A stretch of DNA of 64,000 bases from Nymphaea colorata (GCF_008831285.2 NC_045149.1:12714629-12778628), one strand, 5' to 3'. Counted from the stretch's first letter, positions 11,102 through 22,375 are shown. Translations and numbers: made by a program. The notes: generated by a model from the sequence alone, not told the origin.

Positions 11102-11377
11102 GTTTGTGCACCCAGGATCGGGTCTGTCCAGACGACCCGATCCAATTCTTTTATATCCACACGCCCAAATATACTAGGCGGTGGCATACTTGTAATTTTT
11201 TACATATTTTTGTACAAACTGTTGTAATCTGGTTAGGTTATCTTAATAACAGTGATTAAGGATTGCAGTGTGGTTTTTTCACACCAACTGCACCTTCTCT
11301 TCCATCGGCTTCTACCTTCTCTACTCAATCGCTCTTGTTTCAGGCCAGGGAGACACAAATTTCTGGAAAATCTTACA
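11096..11377 (+). repeat. 3' LTR of the inactive copia element
   Basis: It is 282 bp, the same length as the 5' LTR. All differences I counted by hand between the two are transitions, mostly A in the 5' LTR where the 3' LTR has G. It is followed directly by the second GAAAC target duplicate. Confidence 0.95.
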
Positions 11378-11804
11378 GAAACACCAATGACGCAAGGGCA
11401 GGAAATGCTAGTATGCTTGGTATATGGGCTTGATACTGAAATAATCTCTATTTAAGTAATTTATATGAATTTGGTTTGATGCTATGATGTAGTAATTTAT
11501 GTCACTCAGCCACACAGGTAATATTCAAATGGAGCAGTACCATACTGAACCAGTACAATACTGGTATGGGTACCAGTACAGTCCTCGGTATGCTCCGGGT
11601 ATGGTAAAAAGCCGTACTGGGTACAGTTAACATACCCAGGACCATGCCCATCCGTTTTTGGACTCAGTCAAAGTTTAATTTATTTTGGATTTTTAGTATG
11701 TTTGTTACCTTCATACTTTGTTCATTAGTTGCTTCTTCAGAATCTATAAATTTTGGATCATGAATAAGTTATTTTGTTTGTTTAAAATCTTACTTTTTGT
11801 TTTC

Positions 11805-11850
<46 letters not shown>

Positions 11851-12807
11851 ATTATCAATATGTACAGTAGTGCCCTGTATACAAATTTTTTTAAAATAAT
11901 CCATATCGGCACTTGTATCCTTACCTTACGACATAAATAGTAATAATGTCCAACAGTCAAAAGATGGAGAAAATATTCACAACTTGACTTTTTCTATACA
12001 TTTTACTCTATCTGCTTAGTGCTTGCTTAGTGCTTACCAATCAACAGTTTCTTCATCAAAAGGTTTTGACTCTTATGTTATCCTTAGCTAAGTCCCTCCT
12101 TTTTATCTACGAAGTATTCTACTGCCTTTCATATCACACTTTTTATTGTTGTTCTTTCCCATCAGAAAACTTGCCCACTATTTCCAGAACCCAGCCAACT
12201 TTTTGCTTACTGCATTAGCTATTTTAGCTTTTTTTCAACCTCGGTAATGAGAACATGCCTACCTTCCTAGATCAACTTGTTCTCGTGGTACAGTCAAGTA
12301 ACCATGCAAAATTCCATGAAAGTATTTCTTCCTTATCAAAATAACAAATTGACAATTTATTGCAGATAAGAGGGAAAAATATTAAAATTTCACACCAGGC
12401 AGGCAACTTACTCCAAATAATAAAAAAAGAGGCTAGTTTAGCATAATATCAAAAGATTAGACATGTTCTAATGAATGATAAGTTGTTTAGTATTATGAAA
12501 TTTGCCTTTCTTTTGTAAACAAAATGGACTCACAGATTGAAACGTGATCCATCAGACCATGATGCCTGTATCCAAGACATGCACTTCGTGCAAAAGCAGG
12601 TCTTTGACCCACAGCCTCTTTGATAAACCATGTCAAGTTACTTGTGTAAAATTCTTACTGATCTCCTTCTTAGGACATCAGAACCAAAATATGGTTACAA
12701 GCACCAGGACCAAAGTGATAAATTACATCAGGCAGATTGTCAATCATAGACTTTCTCTATAACTGAACATTGTCAAGAAAAGGAAAGACAAAGATATGCA
12801 TCATTAC
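11378..12807 (-). other. GSH1: GSH1 intron, proximal part
   Basis: The splice donor GTAATG of the GSH1 coding exon reads leftward from 12,807, so this stretch is intron on the minus strand. It continues past the copia insertion to 5,856-6,301 and beyond. I looked for the conserved next exon (IGTEHEKFGF block) on the minus strand and did not find it. It contains the microsatellite at 11,805-11,850 and a GT-rich imperfect palindromic stretch near 11,540-11,640. Confidence 0.6.
11805..11850. repeat. (TA)n(GA)n compound microsatellite
   Basis: About 12 TA units are followed directly by about 11 GA units. Confidence 0.95.
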
Positions 12808-13165
12808 CTCCACTCTTCTTTGGGCTTGCATCCGGAGGAGAGATAAGATACTAGATCCTCCTTCGTTAATGGTTCAGCAGCGACTACAACATCCTCTGTT
12901 GGAGGGCTAGCAGCAACAATAGTAGAGTCTAGTCGTTTTCGACCTGTAAGACTATATAATGAAGTAACATGTTTCTTCTCAGAACTACGCAGCGAGCATG
13001 ACAAGTTTCTTAAACCATCCTTTGTGTTGAAGAATTTATCCCTATATATGCCACATTTTTCCAAATATGCCATGTCATAAGAGGTAGGCCTTTCCTGTCT
13101 TTGATGTAGAATGTCGGAACACATGTAGTGAGAAGATGCATTGGAAACAAGTGCCATGAAGACTT
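12808..13165 (-). CDS. GSH1: Glutamate-cysteine ligase, plastid (GSH1), first coding exon
   Basis: Glutamate-cysteine ligase joins Glu and Cys to gamma-glutamylcysteine, the rate-limiting step of glutathione synthesis in plastids. The ATG is at 13,157-13,155 ([12 protein letters not shown]..). It encodes 116 residues plus two bases of a split Arg codon. The end [20 protein letters not shown] and [13 protein letters not shown] matches the well-conserved plant GSH1 block just before IGTEHEKFGF, and the first ~80 residues are a Ser/Lys/Arg-rich transit peptide. The upstream in-frame Met (MCLTEVF..) is not used in this model, because a splice acceptor (tgcttaacag) ends at 13,166 and leaves an 8-base leader before the ATG. 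The donor is AG|GTAATG at 12,808/12,807. The exon has no lesion. The remaining ~400 residues must lie left of the window or be lost. Confidence 0.88.
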
Positions 13166-15274
13166 CTGTTAAGCACAAAAAAACAGAAGCAATTATGGAA
13201 AAGGATTCACAAACAAAAGATTTGAGCAGATAAAACTCAAAAGGAAAGGAAGGATAAATGAATGTCCATTACTTGAACATGGCTTCATATGGACAAAATT
13301 CAGGCAACAAATCCAGAGAATGTCAATACCATTCAAATATGATAGACAAGTTGGAAGCATTCCATCATTAACATGAGGACACATCTTCTTCGAAAAGGTA
13401 GTACATAGTGCAGCTATAAAAGTAGCACCTAGTATCTTCTGTTATTATTGTGAAATTAAATGATTAATGACGTATATGCTACAGGGAAAGAGAAATTGTC
13501 TTAGCATATGAATTAAATTTAAAAGGTAAAACTACAACCAATTGAACATCAGAGAAAATTGAATTGAAAGAAACCAAATAGCTCCTATATGCTGTCTTCC
13601 ACTAATGCTCATGATTTTGTCATAATTTATAGAAATGTCTAAAACTAACAAATGATTGTGGTGGGATCAAATCCGATGGTGACTTTCTTGAGGATGTCAT
13701 CCAGTAGTCCTGACTTCTAATTTATATGGTACATGGGATTTCTTGCATCAACCCGATCAATGAAACAAAATGGCAGTTTCCAGGATTTGGTACTCACAAT
13801 CCAATGGCTGGTGACATTAAAGATTTAGGGACCATGAGGTAATTAAGTGGAATTAAGAACTTAAAACAAGAATCGAATAAACAAATCCTCCTTTTTCACT
13901 CGATGAAACAACAGTACATGATGCAAGCTGCAGTCCTCCTTTTTTACACGACTGAGAGGTTTTATAAGGAATGCATGCATTATGAAAAACTTTGACTTTC
14001 AATGTCATGCTCAAACAAAAAAGCCTACAGTCCTCTGGATGATTTTTGGAGAAGAGTCAAGTAAACAAACTTTCTATTTCAGAAAATAAAATTTATTTAC
14101 CAAAAGTTCTGCTGGGAGATGCCAATATCAAGAAGTACAAAATCACCTGTAACAAAACAAAAACCCCGTTGTAAAGTCAAAGTGCAATTCCAAAAGATGT
14201 TCAATTACATGAAAAGAGATTAATGTTCTTGTAACATGCAATAACTACTTGTTCAACTTAACACAGTAATTTTAGTTAGTTAATTGCTGTTTGAAGCCAC
14301 ATATTCGACCTAAAGATAACCAAATAGTTGTTTATTTCTCCTCTATCAAAGAAAGAAAGAGAAATAAATAGTTAAAATTTTCAGCAAAAGAGTTCTTGTT
14401 TGCTACCCATAGCGAATGAGGTAGACCTACCAAAAGAAAAACGTCAAAATACTGCGAGTAAAAATCTTCCAACATGGAGGCACAGGAAATTTAGGCGAAG
14501 ATTATCAGTGGGAGAAAATGTAGAAATTCTATTGCAAAATGTGAAAGAATTTTACCATGCCGCTCCAGACGACGGAGGAAAAACATAGGTGCTTTAGCGC
14601 TCAATAGCCATCCACATGAAAAAATTCTCCATATAAAGACATGCAAAAGTGAGGATAATTTTGTCCTGTGCCTTGCGCGCTAGACAACTTTTCCACTGCA
14701 AAAATGGCCTTAATGGGATTGCGTTCATCGGACGCCGAGACAAAGCATGGCGCCAAGGCATGAACGACAGTGTCCATTTTCTAAGATTTAAATACAAAAT
14801 ATCTATACGGAAAAAAAAGGAGAGGAAAAAGAAAAGAAAGAAGCTTTCGCAAAGGAACTTTTTTGCACCCAAGTCGGAATTTAAGAAAGGATTCCTGCCT
14901 CTTACTTTCGGAATCCTATACATGAAAATCCTAAAAGAAACTAATATAATGCGTAAATTACAGAAGACAATACAATCGCAGAGAGAGATAAAAGTGTGAA
15001 ATTACACATGTTTGAGTATCAAATTTTTCATTCTTCGCAAAGAACCTGAGGAAAAATATCTATCATTTTTCTTCGTTTGCTAATACAAGAAAACGGAAAG
15101 AATGCACCAGGGACATCCTCTGAAAAGTTGACGCAAGGAACCTACTCCCCCGAATTCCTTCCCGTTTCACAACCTCATTTCTTAGCAGAAGCATCCGAAA
15201 AGACTTAACACGGGCAAAACGGCGAATAAGAGACAACAAAAACACGGATAGGCGCGAGATCTTTCACAACTTAC
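13166..15274 (-). other. GSH1: GSH1 intron in the 5' leader (proposed)
   Basis: It is bounded by a consensus donor GTAAGT (15,274-15,269) and a pyrimidine-rich acceptor ending AACAG at 13,166. AT-rich throughout, with no transposon termini recognised. Other open frames here, for example near 14,400-15,000, look like chance frames in AT-rich sequence. Plant GSH1 genes often carry an intron in the leader, which agrees with this model but does not prove it. Confidence 0.5.
14101..14146 (-). other. Possible alternative 46-base leader exon
   Basis: On the minus strand a 46-base stretch is preceded by TTTTGTTACAG and followed by GTAAATAAAT, so both splice signals fit. It lies inside the proposed leader intron. 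It may simply be chance splice-site matches. Confidence 0.25.
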
Positions 15275-15350
15275 TCAAAATTCTCCTGAACCAGCAAAGC
15301 TCGGAACAGAGCGAGAGAAGGAGAGAGAAAGAGAAAAAGAGATGGTCCAG
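15275..15350 (-). other. GSH1: GSH1 non-coding exon 1 (proposed)
   Basis: The minus strand reads a CT-rich leader (ctctttttctctttctctctcc) starting about 30 bases after a TATA box and ending at a GA|GTAAGT donor. CT-rich leaders just after the start site are common in plant promoters. The transcription start is approximate. Confidence 0.5.
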
Positions 15351-15380
15351 AAATGAAAACAAGAAGGAAGGCGGCGTTCG

Positions 15381-15388
15381 TTTATAGG
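15381..15388 (-). promoter_or_regulatory. TATA box of the GSH1 promoter (proposed)
   Basis: The minus strand reads CCCTATAAACG about 32 bases upstream of the CT-rich leader. Position, strand and the donor downstream agree with a core promoter driving the GSH1 exon. Confidence 0.5.
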
Positions 15389-16795
15389 GAAATTCGGAAA
15401 AGCCAGCGGGTGCATTTACTGTTCACGGAAAAGGAAACGCTCTAAGATTGACACAATCATTCCCGAACCCAAGGCCGACGGTATTTTTCTAAGAAACTTA
15501 CAAGATACAGCCTAGTCCGCGGTGAAATAGCAAACAACCTCTTCGTAATTGGGAATGGACAAATAACCGGTCAACATTTTACGAAAATTCTCAAATAAGT
15601 GTCTTCAATCTAGCGTGGGCATCGGCCCGGTCCAGCCCTATAATGAGTCGGACCGGGGTCGGCCTGATATCTAAAACTCGGACTCGGGTTCAACCCGACT
15701 CGAAAAACCCGAGCCCAAGCTCAGCCTTAGCTCGACCCGATTATATTAAAAAAATATTTTTAACCTGGTGCACAGGTTTACTTCAATCATTGTTAGGTCT
15801 GTTTATGCACATAAGTTTTATGCATGATAAAATTATCAATAATGTAAGGGGAAAAAAAAATTAGTGAAAAAAAGTCATACCTATTAGGGTATTTCAAAGA
15901 AATGTCTCGAAACTGGATGCTTGAGTTTTAAAATTCCTAGAAGAATCATCTTGCAGCTAGAAAGATGCACGGCCATGTTCTTATGGGTGGCCGGTTGGGA
16001 TCATAAAAGGCTCCACACCTGGACTGCAAGGCAGAAAAACTAATCATAGTTTTTTGTTTTTGTTTTCTGCTGTTTCTCTTCTCCTGTACATAGTTTTGAT
16101 GCCTCCTTTTTGTGGCACAGCATGAGCTACTTATAATCAGTGGCTTGGTGGTTTACTTGTATTGCTGATGCATTCTCACCTCCAGCCACCGGGACCATGA
16201 GAGTTTTGCTAATGAGAGACCAAAAAGTTAGTTCTTTGTTTAGGGTGAGTGGGCCTACTATACTAGTTTTCATTCAACTATGCAAATGTCAGTTCGTTTC
16301 GGGGCGGTGTAAAGACGCCCTTAGGCATGATGGTCGTGGTGGATCCGGGCCAAAGAAAGATTGCAATATATGCATAGGTTCCAAAGGCAGACCAGAGATT
16401 TCAGACTCTGGGGCACTAATTCAAAACAAACTTAAACCCCTTAAAAGGATGAAGGGGCACCAAATAAGAATAACTAAATAATTAAATGGCACTAATATAT
16501 AAATAACCAAAATAGGTGGGCGGGCCAATCAATATATAGATATATAGATTTTGTGGGACTGTGTGGTTAATTAATCACGTATGCTCATTTGTGGCTCACC
16601 CCAAGTAAGTTAGTGTTGGGGGTGGAGGCAGGTAGGCAATTAGTTTCTATTTCAAACTTTCATAGCATCAACCGCTGCAAACAAGAGGCAACCATGGACC
16701 GGGGATGAGAGGAAGGGGGTCCTTTGCAACTCTGCCCCTAGTTCAAACCCACAAGTAGAGGTTTAAATCTGGTCTTATGAGTGTAATGGGATGCT
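15389..16795. other. Upstream intergenic region with a GC-rich repeat
   Basis: Roughly 15,612-15,745 is a GC-rich patch of repeated 'cggcccggtcc', 'gactcgggttcaacccgactcg' and 'gctcgacccga' motifs, the style of sequence seen in the hAT MITEs at 19,418 and 26,048, but I could not find matching ends. The rest shows nothing I can assign. Confidence 0.4.
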
Positions 16796-17007
16796 CAGTG
16801 GTGGAACTAGAAAATTTTTTGTTGAAAGGCACTAGTTGATCTCTTGCTTAAGAGAATGAGCGATTACATGGCACTGACTCAAGTTTGTTGTGAGCACCAT
16901 ATGCGGTTGGACCTACCTGAACCTAAGTCCAGCTTAATCACAATGCAAAATTTTAGAAGCTAACGTGGGCAGTGACCCACACCAATCACACAATAGCTCC
17001 ACTACTG
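16796..17007. mobile_element. Small hAT-like MITE, copy 1 (212 bp)
   Basis: The ends are cagtggtggaactag and tagctccactactg (inverted). They are flanked by 8-bp duplicates gggatgct (16,788-16,795) and aggatgct (17,008-17,015), one mismatch. An 8-bp duplication and CAG..CTG ends fit the hAT superfamily. No coding capacity. Confidence 0.75.
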
Positions 17008-17403
17008 AGGATGCTCATGTTGCTCATGTTGCAGTGTGAGTAGATAGATTTTGGCCAAGCAGTAAAAAGATCAGTCCGTTCCCAAGTTCGGAAATGGAGG
17101 GTGGTGGCGTCATAGCAATAAGATAGGGAATCTCAAAGGACTAAATTGATGAGGAGACACTGCCTATCTAGTCTGATTTCAATTGGTAGATAATATTGTA
17201 ACGAGCCAACTAACTTCCCAATGAATTGGTTCATAGGCATCGGCAAAACCATGCATAGCTGAGACCAGCTGCAGGGCAGCGACTAAAGCTTGGACTACAG
17301 TAGCCCATAAGTTTGCCATGTTGTTATTGGCTGAACCTTGTTGTCCATGGGTAATAAGCAAGAGGGGATCACGTCAATTAAACGGGAGCCCTAAACTTTC
17401 TGG

Positions 17404-17570
17404 CAGGGGCGAACCTAGGAACTTTCATTAGGCAGATTATAGTTTCAAAATTTTAACATGGTCGTAACATAATTTTTCAAATTAAATTCCATACCAACTA
17501 AACGATTTTTTTAAATTATGTGTTTTTGTTTTCTTGAAAATTTGAAGAGGAGTGTGGGGCATGGCCCCTG
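17404..17570. mobile_element. Small hAT-like MITE, copy 2 (167 bp)
   Basis: It begins caggggcgaacctag and ends catggcccctg, and is flanked by a perfect 8-bp duplication CTTTCTGG (17,396-17,403 and 17,571-17,578). The interior is AT-rich like the other copies. This is the clearest target duplication of the family. Confidence 0.85.
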
Positions 17571-17889
17571 CTTTCTGGTCATTTAGCTATTTATTATTTG
17601 ACAGATTTATGTTCCTCTGTCTTTTTGTATCTGCAAATTTTTATTTAGTTCTAATACCATGTATAACCATTATCAACCTGTCTTTTTTTACTAGCCTAAT
17701 ATTTGTCCAGAACCCATTCCAAGCAATACCCATGTGATCCTTAGCTGAGGTGTGAGCTCTTTAGATGAAAAGATTAAGAACAATTTGCATATTTATATTA
17801 AAAAAAGTTATTTTGTATGCATTATTTTCTTTTGAGAGAGAAGCACAACTACTGTGGAGGGCTCACCAGTAATAAGTTGGCTACAACTA

Positions 17890-18145
17890 TAAAGAGTGTT
17901 GAAAACCAGATTGAGTTGAGTACACACAGGTGTGCACGCAACAAATATGCACCAAAAGGGGGTAAGGGGGTAGGGATATTTTTGATTTTTTTTTATAAAG
18001 GATGTGGACATTTTAGATTTTTTCTCTTTTTAAAATCCTTTTTTACCTTTTTAAAAAGTTTTTTTTAATTTTAATAAAGGTATTTTGGTTATTGCAATCC
18101 CAGTGCTCCGATTTTTCATGTACACCCCTGTGCTTATAACCATCT
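17890..18145. repeat. Dispersed repeat with 'acacaggtgtgcac' start and 'ataacca' end
   Basis: Shares its start (cagattgagttgagtacacac), an internal 'aattttaataaaggtattttgg' block and its right end (tgtacacccctgtgcttataacca) with 22,668-22,890 and, for the right part, 22,980-23,095. The ends are imperfect inverted repeats. Probably a degenerate MITE; class unknown. Confidence 0.4.
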
Positions 18146-18147
18146 TC

Positions 18148-19342
18148 TATTGAAAACCGCAAAAGATAACAAAACAAAAGGTTGAACGTAGCTTTCTTCT
18201 ATGGACTTATACCATGTTGAAAACGATAAAAGATAACAAAACAAAAGATTGGGCATGGCTTTGTTCTAAGGATTTCTACTTGTTGAAAACCATAAAAGAT
18301 AACAAAACAAAAGATTGAAAAGAAAGCCACATTTAACCTTTTGTTTTGTTATCTTTTCCTTTTCAATATGGTAGAAGTCTATGGAAGGAACATGTTCAAT
18401 CTTTTGTTTTGCAATCTTTTAGGCGTCGTTTGATGCACAAGAAAAATACTGTGCAACGTTGATTTTTTTTTTTCAAGTTTGTACGATTTTTCCCTGCAGC
18501 ATCAAACACAAGGAATTTTACCATGCGTTTTTCACTGAATTCGGAAAAAATTCCCACGCAAATTTATTTTTTCAAGTTTGTACGATTTTTCCCTGCAGGA
18601 TCAAACATAAGGAATTTTACCATGCGTTTTACATTGAATTCGGAAAAACTTCTCACGCAAAAAAGTCAGACCTTTCTAGGTCCGATTTTTTTCCACGAAA
18701 AAATCTTCCTTCGGTACATTGATAATTTTACCATGTAAAAAAGTTCTCGTGTATCAAACAGGACCTTATGGTTTTCAACATAATATAAGTCCAAGGAAGA
18801 AAGCCACGTTCAATCTTTTGTTTTGTTATTTTCTATGCTTTCAACATGGTATCACAGCGGCTTGCTGAGGAACTTTTAGGCCTCAATAGAGATTTTCAAA
18901 TGAACAAAGCGATCATGCTTCTTCTCACCAAAGTAAGGACTCGGTCCAAATTTAAACAGCTCTCCACGGTAAATGGAGACTCAGCAAATCAAGGTCCAGT
19001 TTGAAAGAGAATGAAAGAGATGATGATCTCCATTATGAAGGCACTAGTATTAGCTGCTATTGAAGACCAAGAAGCATCATCAGCATTTCAAAATGAAGAA
19101 AAAAGAAAAATGGCAATTCATGGCAATTACCAAATTCAAGGAAATTTATCAAGTAAGATCTTCATCATGTAAATCCTCAATCGTAAATGTTCCTTTGATT
19201 TAGGAACAATATTGGCCGGCCATTCTGAAGTCCATTACAAACATGGACTTGCACTATATTGTCTTCAAGGCCATACTGGCTTTCCATGGATGCAAACCAT
19301 GTTCAATCTTTTGTCTTCGTTATCTTTTATGGTTTTTAACAG
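18148..19342. mobile_element. Fold-back cluster, possible TRIM-type LTR element
   Basis: Three direct copies of a ~66-base unit (ttgaaaac.ataaaagataacaaaacaaaag at 18,150, 18,217 and 18,283) are followed by inverted copies (aatcttttgttttgttatctttt near 18,335, 18,400, 18,810 and 19,300). At 18,847-18,858 the sequence TGGTATCACAGC follows TTTCAACA. It differs by one base from the initiator-Met primer site used by many plant LTR elements, so the unit may be a TRIM LTR of the TGTTGAAAAC..CAACA type. No protein is encoded. Boundaries are approximate. Confidence 0.4.
18422..18765. mobile_element. Tourist-type (PIF/Harbinger) MITE, 344 bp, TSD TTA
   Basis: It begins ggcgtcgtttgatgcac and ends gtgtatcaaacaggacc, a terminal inverted repeat with a few mismatches, between TTA (18,419-18,421) and TTA (18,766-18,768). 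The interior repeats a ~99-base unit (ccctgcag at 18,492 and 18,591). Removing it restores the 'aatcttttatggttttcaac' unit of the surrounding cluster, so it inserted there later. Confidence 0.8.
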
Positions 19343-19417
19343 AGTATGCACTAGAATAAGCTGGTCAATCGTTTAAACTTCGATTGGACTTTTGCAGCTA
19401 GCCTTCCACCTCACTTC

Positions 19418-19837
19418 TAGGGTGAATAGCTCGACTCGTTTAAAGCTCGGTTCGTGAACGAGTTTGAGCTGAGTCATTTGCTTAACGGGTTGAGTTCGAG
19501 TTCATGAGTTGACTCGTTCAAATAATTGAGTTGAGTTCAATCTCAACACGTAACTGCCGAGTCAAGCTCGAGCCTTAATCGAGTTTGTTGAGCCTTAATC
19601 AAAGTCGATATATTCAAACAAGTTTACGAGTTTGTCGAGCCTTAATCGAGTCGAGCTCGAACTCAACAAGTAACAATGAATGAGTTTGTCTAGCCTTAAT
19701 CGAATCGAGCTCAAGCTCGACACGTAACTGCCGAGTCGAGCTGCTTCCGTCAAGCTATTCTCGAGCTCGAGGTTTCATTAGTCGAGTAGAGCTTGAGGTG
19801 ATTGAACTCAGGCTCGACTCGACTCATGTTCACCCTA
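19418..19837. mobile_element. hAT MITE rich in GAGCTCGA motifs, 420 bp
   Basis: Terminal inverted repeats tagggtgaatagctcgactcg and cgactcatgttcaccctaare flank an interior of repeated 'gagtcgagctcgag' and 'gccttaatcgag' motifs. The flanking 8-bp duplicates are ctcacttc (19,410-19,417) and ctcactac (19,838-19,845), one mismatch. No protein. Confidence 0.78.
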
Positions 19838-20569
19838 CTCACTACTAGTGAAAGAGCGAGAAATTCTGGTTAAGAAGCATTAATAGTAAAGTTCTAAATT
19901 TTTAAGGCACATCAATATGTAAATGAGAAAAATGCCCTGACACATCAATATAAAAATACACTTTTTATGTACCTAACTGCCAATATGCTCGATATATTAA
20001 TATGAAAATAAACACTTTTTATGAATAAATTAAATGACGCGTGAAATATTCATTTATGAAGATGACAGTTTCCTTTATTCGCGTCCTTGATAGAAGCCAA
20101 ATATTAGAGCATCGTAGCATATTGGTTCGGAAGCAAGCTTCCAGTGTCTCTGAGCCACAATTCCATAAACCGTCAACCAAAACTTATGAATCGGGTCCAC
20201 GCATTGGTTAAGTCTTATTCTCAAAAAGTTCAGCAGACAAGCGGTAATGGGCGTGGTGGAGGATCCACCGCTCACAAAAAGGATGCCGCAAAGGAGCACC
20301 ATCCAAGGATGAAATGAAAAGCAAGTCGGGCCAAAAGAGAAAGAAATATCTTCTGGTGGCTCTCGTCTTTAGCTACTTATTTTAATATATCCACGGACAT
20401 CAGTTGGCTGATGGCCTTTATTTCCTTGGGCTTTATGCGGTGGGCGCACGGAACCAAGTGGAAGGTGCACTCTCCTCATTATAAGGTGAGGAGGCACGGA
20501 ACTAAGTTAAAGGTTAATTATAGTGGGCAGCATAGAACCAAGTTGAAGGTACACTTTGTCTACTATGCA

Positions 20570-20769
20570 CAGCGGCAGAGCGAAGGTAGCGCCTATTTGG
20601 GTCCTGGCTCCTCTTCAAATTTTTTTATAAAAAAATTATATATAAATTTTAAAAAAATTCACTTGTTTTACATAAAAATGTTAAAAAATAATATTTCAGC
20701 GCTAATTAAAATTTATAAACTTTAAATTGGCCCCCCTCATAGAAAAATTTTTGACTCCTCCGCGCCCTG
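20570..20769. mobile_element. Small hAT-like MITE, copy 3 (200 bp)
   Basis: Ends cagcggcagagcg and ctccgcgccctg, flanked by actatgca (20,562-20,569) and attatgca (20,770-20,777), one mismatch. The interior (cacttgttttacataaaaatg, caaattgg) is alignable to the copy at 21,495. Confidence 0.75.
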
Positions 20770-21494
20770 ATTATGCAATGGGTGGCAAAACTAAGTTGAA
20801 GGTATACTATCTCCACATAATTAGGCTCTTCCGTCACCTTGAGACCTAAAGGTGAAGGGAAGGGGGAGCTTGGGCTTCTAGTCAAATTAGCACCCAAGAC
20901 TTTTGCCTAGGTGATGGTTCGTTTTTAACATGATCTGATCAAGTGAAAACTCTCCCTCTTTCCATTTATCCAAACCAAGAGTAAATATTTCTTCTCTTCT
21001 TTTCAAAAGAAAAAATTAAATGATGAGGGTTAGTTCCCATCATAGACTCTATGACATAGAGCATTCAAAAGAAAACAATGTGGCAACAAAAATTCAGGTT
21101 GGAACTCTATTCTGACTCTTCAACTTGGCACCCTTCAAATTCTCTTTTTACTGTATACTTAGTGAAACTCTTGCAGTTCCAACGTTGAGCATGGTAAAAT
21201 TAGTGTGGCACCAGTGTTGAATGAATCCATTTTTAAGTATAACCAACCCAACTTTGAAAACAACAAGCATTCTTATCATTTTCATGTACCGACTTAATGG
21301 TCTAAGAGGGATAGCATAGCTGGTAGAGTTCGCTAGCATGTAAACAATGTACCATCAATTCGATTTTAATGGGTGTTACTTTGTTGGGCTACAAACAATG
21401 GTGCTGCAGTGACACAATTTCAATGAGTGTTATTGACTACAAACAGTAGCGCTACAGTTATGCAAGTCCCTAAGTAAGTCACGAACCCTGGGGG

Positions 21495-21689
21495 CAGGAG
21501 CGGAGCCAAGGTAGGGCCCGCATGGACCCTGGCCCTACCTCAATTTTTTTCTTTTAAATTTACATGTAAATTTAAAAAAAAAATCACTTGTTTTATGTAA
21601 AAATTTTGAAAAATGATATTTTGGCTCTAATCAAAATTTAAAAACTTTAATTCGACCCCTTTCATGAAAAATTTCTGACACTGCCCCTA
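21495..21689. mobile_element. Small hAT-like MITE, copy 4 (about 195 bp)
   Basis: Starts caggagcggagccaagg and ends ttctgacactgcccct. The interior 'aaatcacttgttttatgtaaaaattttgaaaaatgatatttt' matches copy 3. The 8-bp flanks (cctggggg and cttggggt) match only partly, so the ends could be off by a base or two. Confidence 0.65.
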
Positions 21690-22327
21690 CTTGGGGTTGG
21701 GAAGGAGACTATCCAGCCCCTCAGCTAGGACATAATGAGTTGGCTTAAAGATTTCAATGTTCAAAACGAAAAAAGTACTCTAACCTCAACAACAAAATTA
21801 TCTTTGTTTATTCCATTCACTCTATGCTCTAAAGTTTCCCAATATAAAAGGCCGTCAACAGTTTTAATTGTCGAGTTCTACTCTATTAATTAGGAGTTGG
21901 TAATTCACGTTCTTCGTGCAGTTTTTGTGTCAAAAAATGAAAAGAAAAAAATCCAGAGGTGGGCCATTCAAATAATTGTGGTTCATATCGTGGGTGTGAT
22001 ATGATGAGTGTATGCATTAATAAAAAGTGAAAACTGCCAAAAACAAATCTGTTTTTTTTGTCTTGTATTGCTAACTTTGGGGTTTGAATCACATTGATCG
22101 TGAAACAAATTCAGAGAACCCACTTATTTGAGTCAACTTGGAATCACTCTTCATTGTCTTCAACAATCAATGGAATTAAAAATATACATTTTAATAAAAA
22201 GTAGAAAAGATAAATAGAAAAATTTAAAGATACAAAAAGGTGATCAAAAGAGTTGAGCAAAATAGACATTAAGTAAATACCAATATCTAACAATGAGAAA
22301 GCATGAATAGTTTAATAAGGATCTATA

Positions 22328-22330
<3 letters not shown>

Positions 22331-22369
<39 letters not shown>

Positions 22370-22375
22370 TCTTGG
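22331..22375. repeat. (TA)n microsatellite
   Basis: About 22 TA units in a row. Confidence 0.95.

Larger units (their letters stand above)
6302..11377 (+). mobile_element. Complete but inactive Ty1/copia element (5,076 bp) with TSD GAAAC
   Basis: Two 282-bp LTRs (6,302-6,583 and 11,096-11,377), both beginning TGTTAAG and ending CTTACA, are flanked by a perfect 5-bp duplication GAAAC (6,297-6,301 and 11,378-11,382). The interior has gag, zinc knuckle, protease, integrase, RT and RNase H in copia order, but all are broken by stops and frameshifts. By hand alignment the LTRs differ at about 13 of 282 positions, so the insertion is not recent. Confidence 0.95.

Noticed and set aside
16290-16470. 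Open frame in a GC-richer stretch as a coding exon
   Set aside because: No conserved domain, and it ends in AT-rich low-complexity sequence without splice signals.
20075-20302. Minus-strand 75-codon open frame resembling a membrane protein end
   Set aside because: No family match by eye, no splice or transcript signal, and surrounded by repeats.
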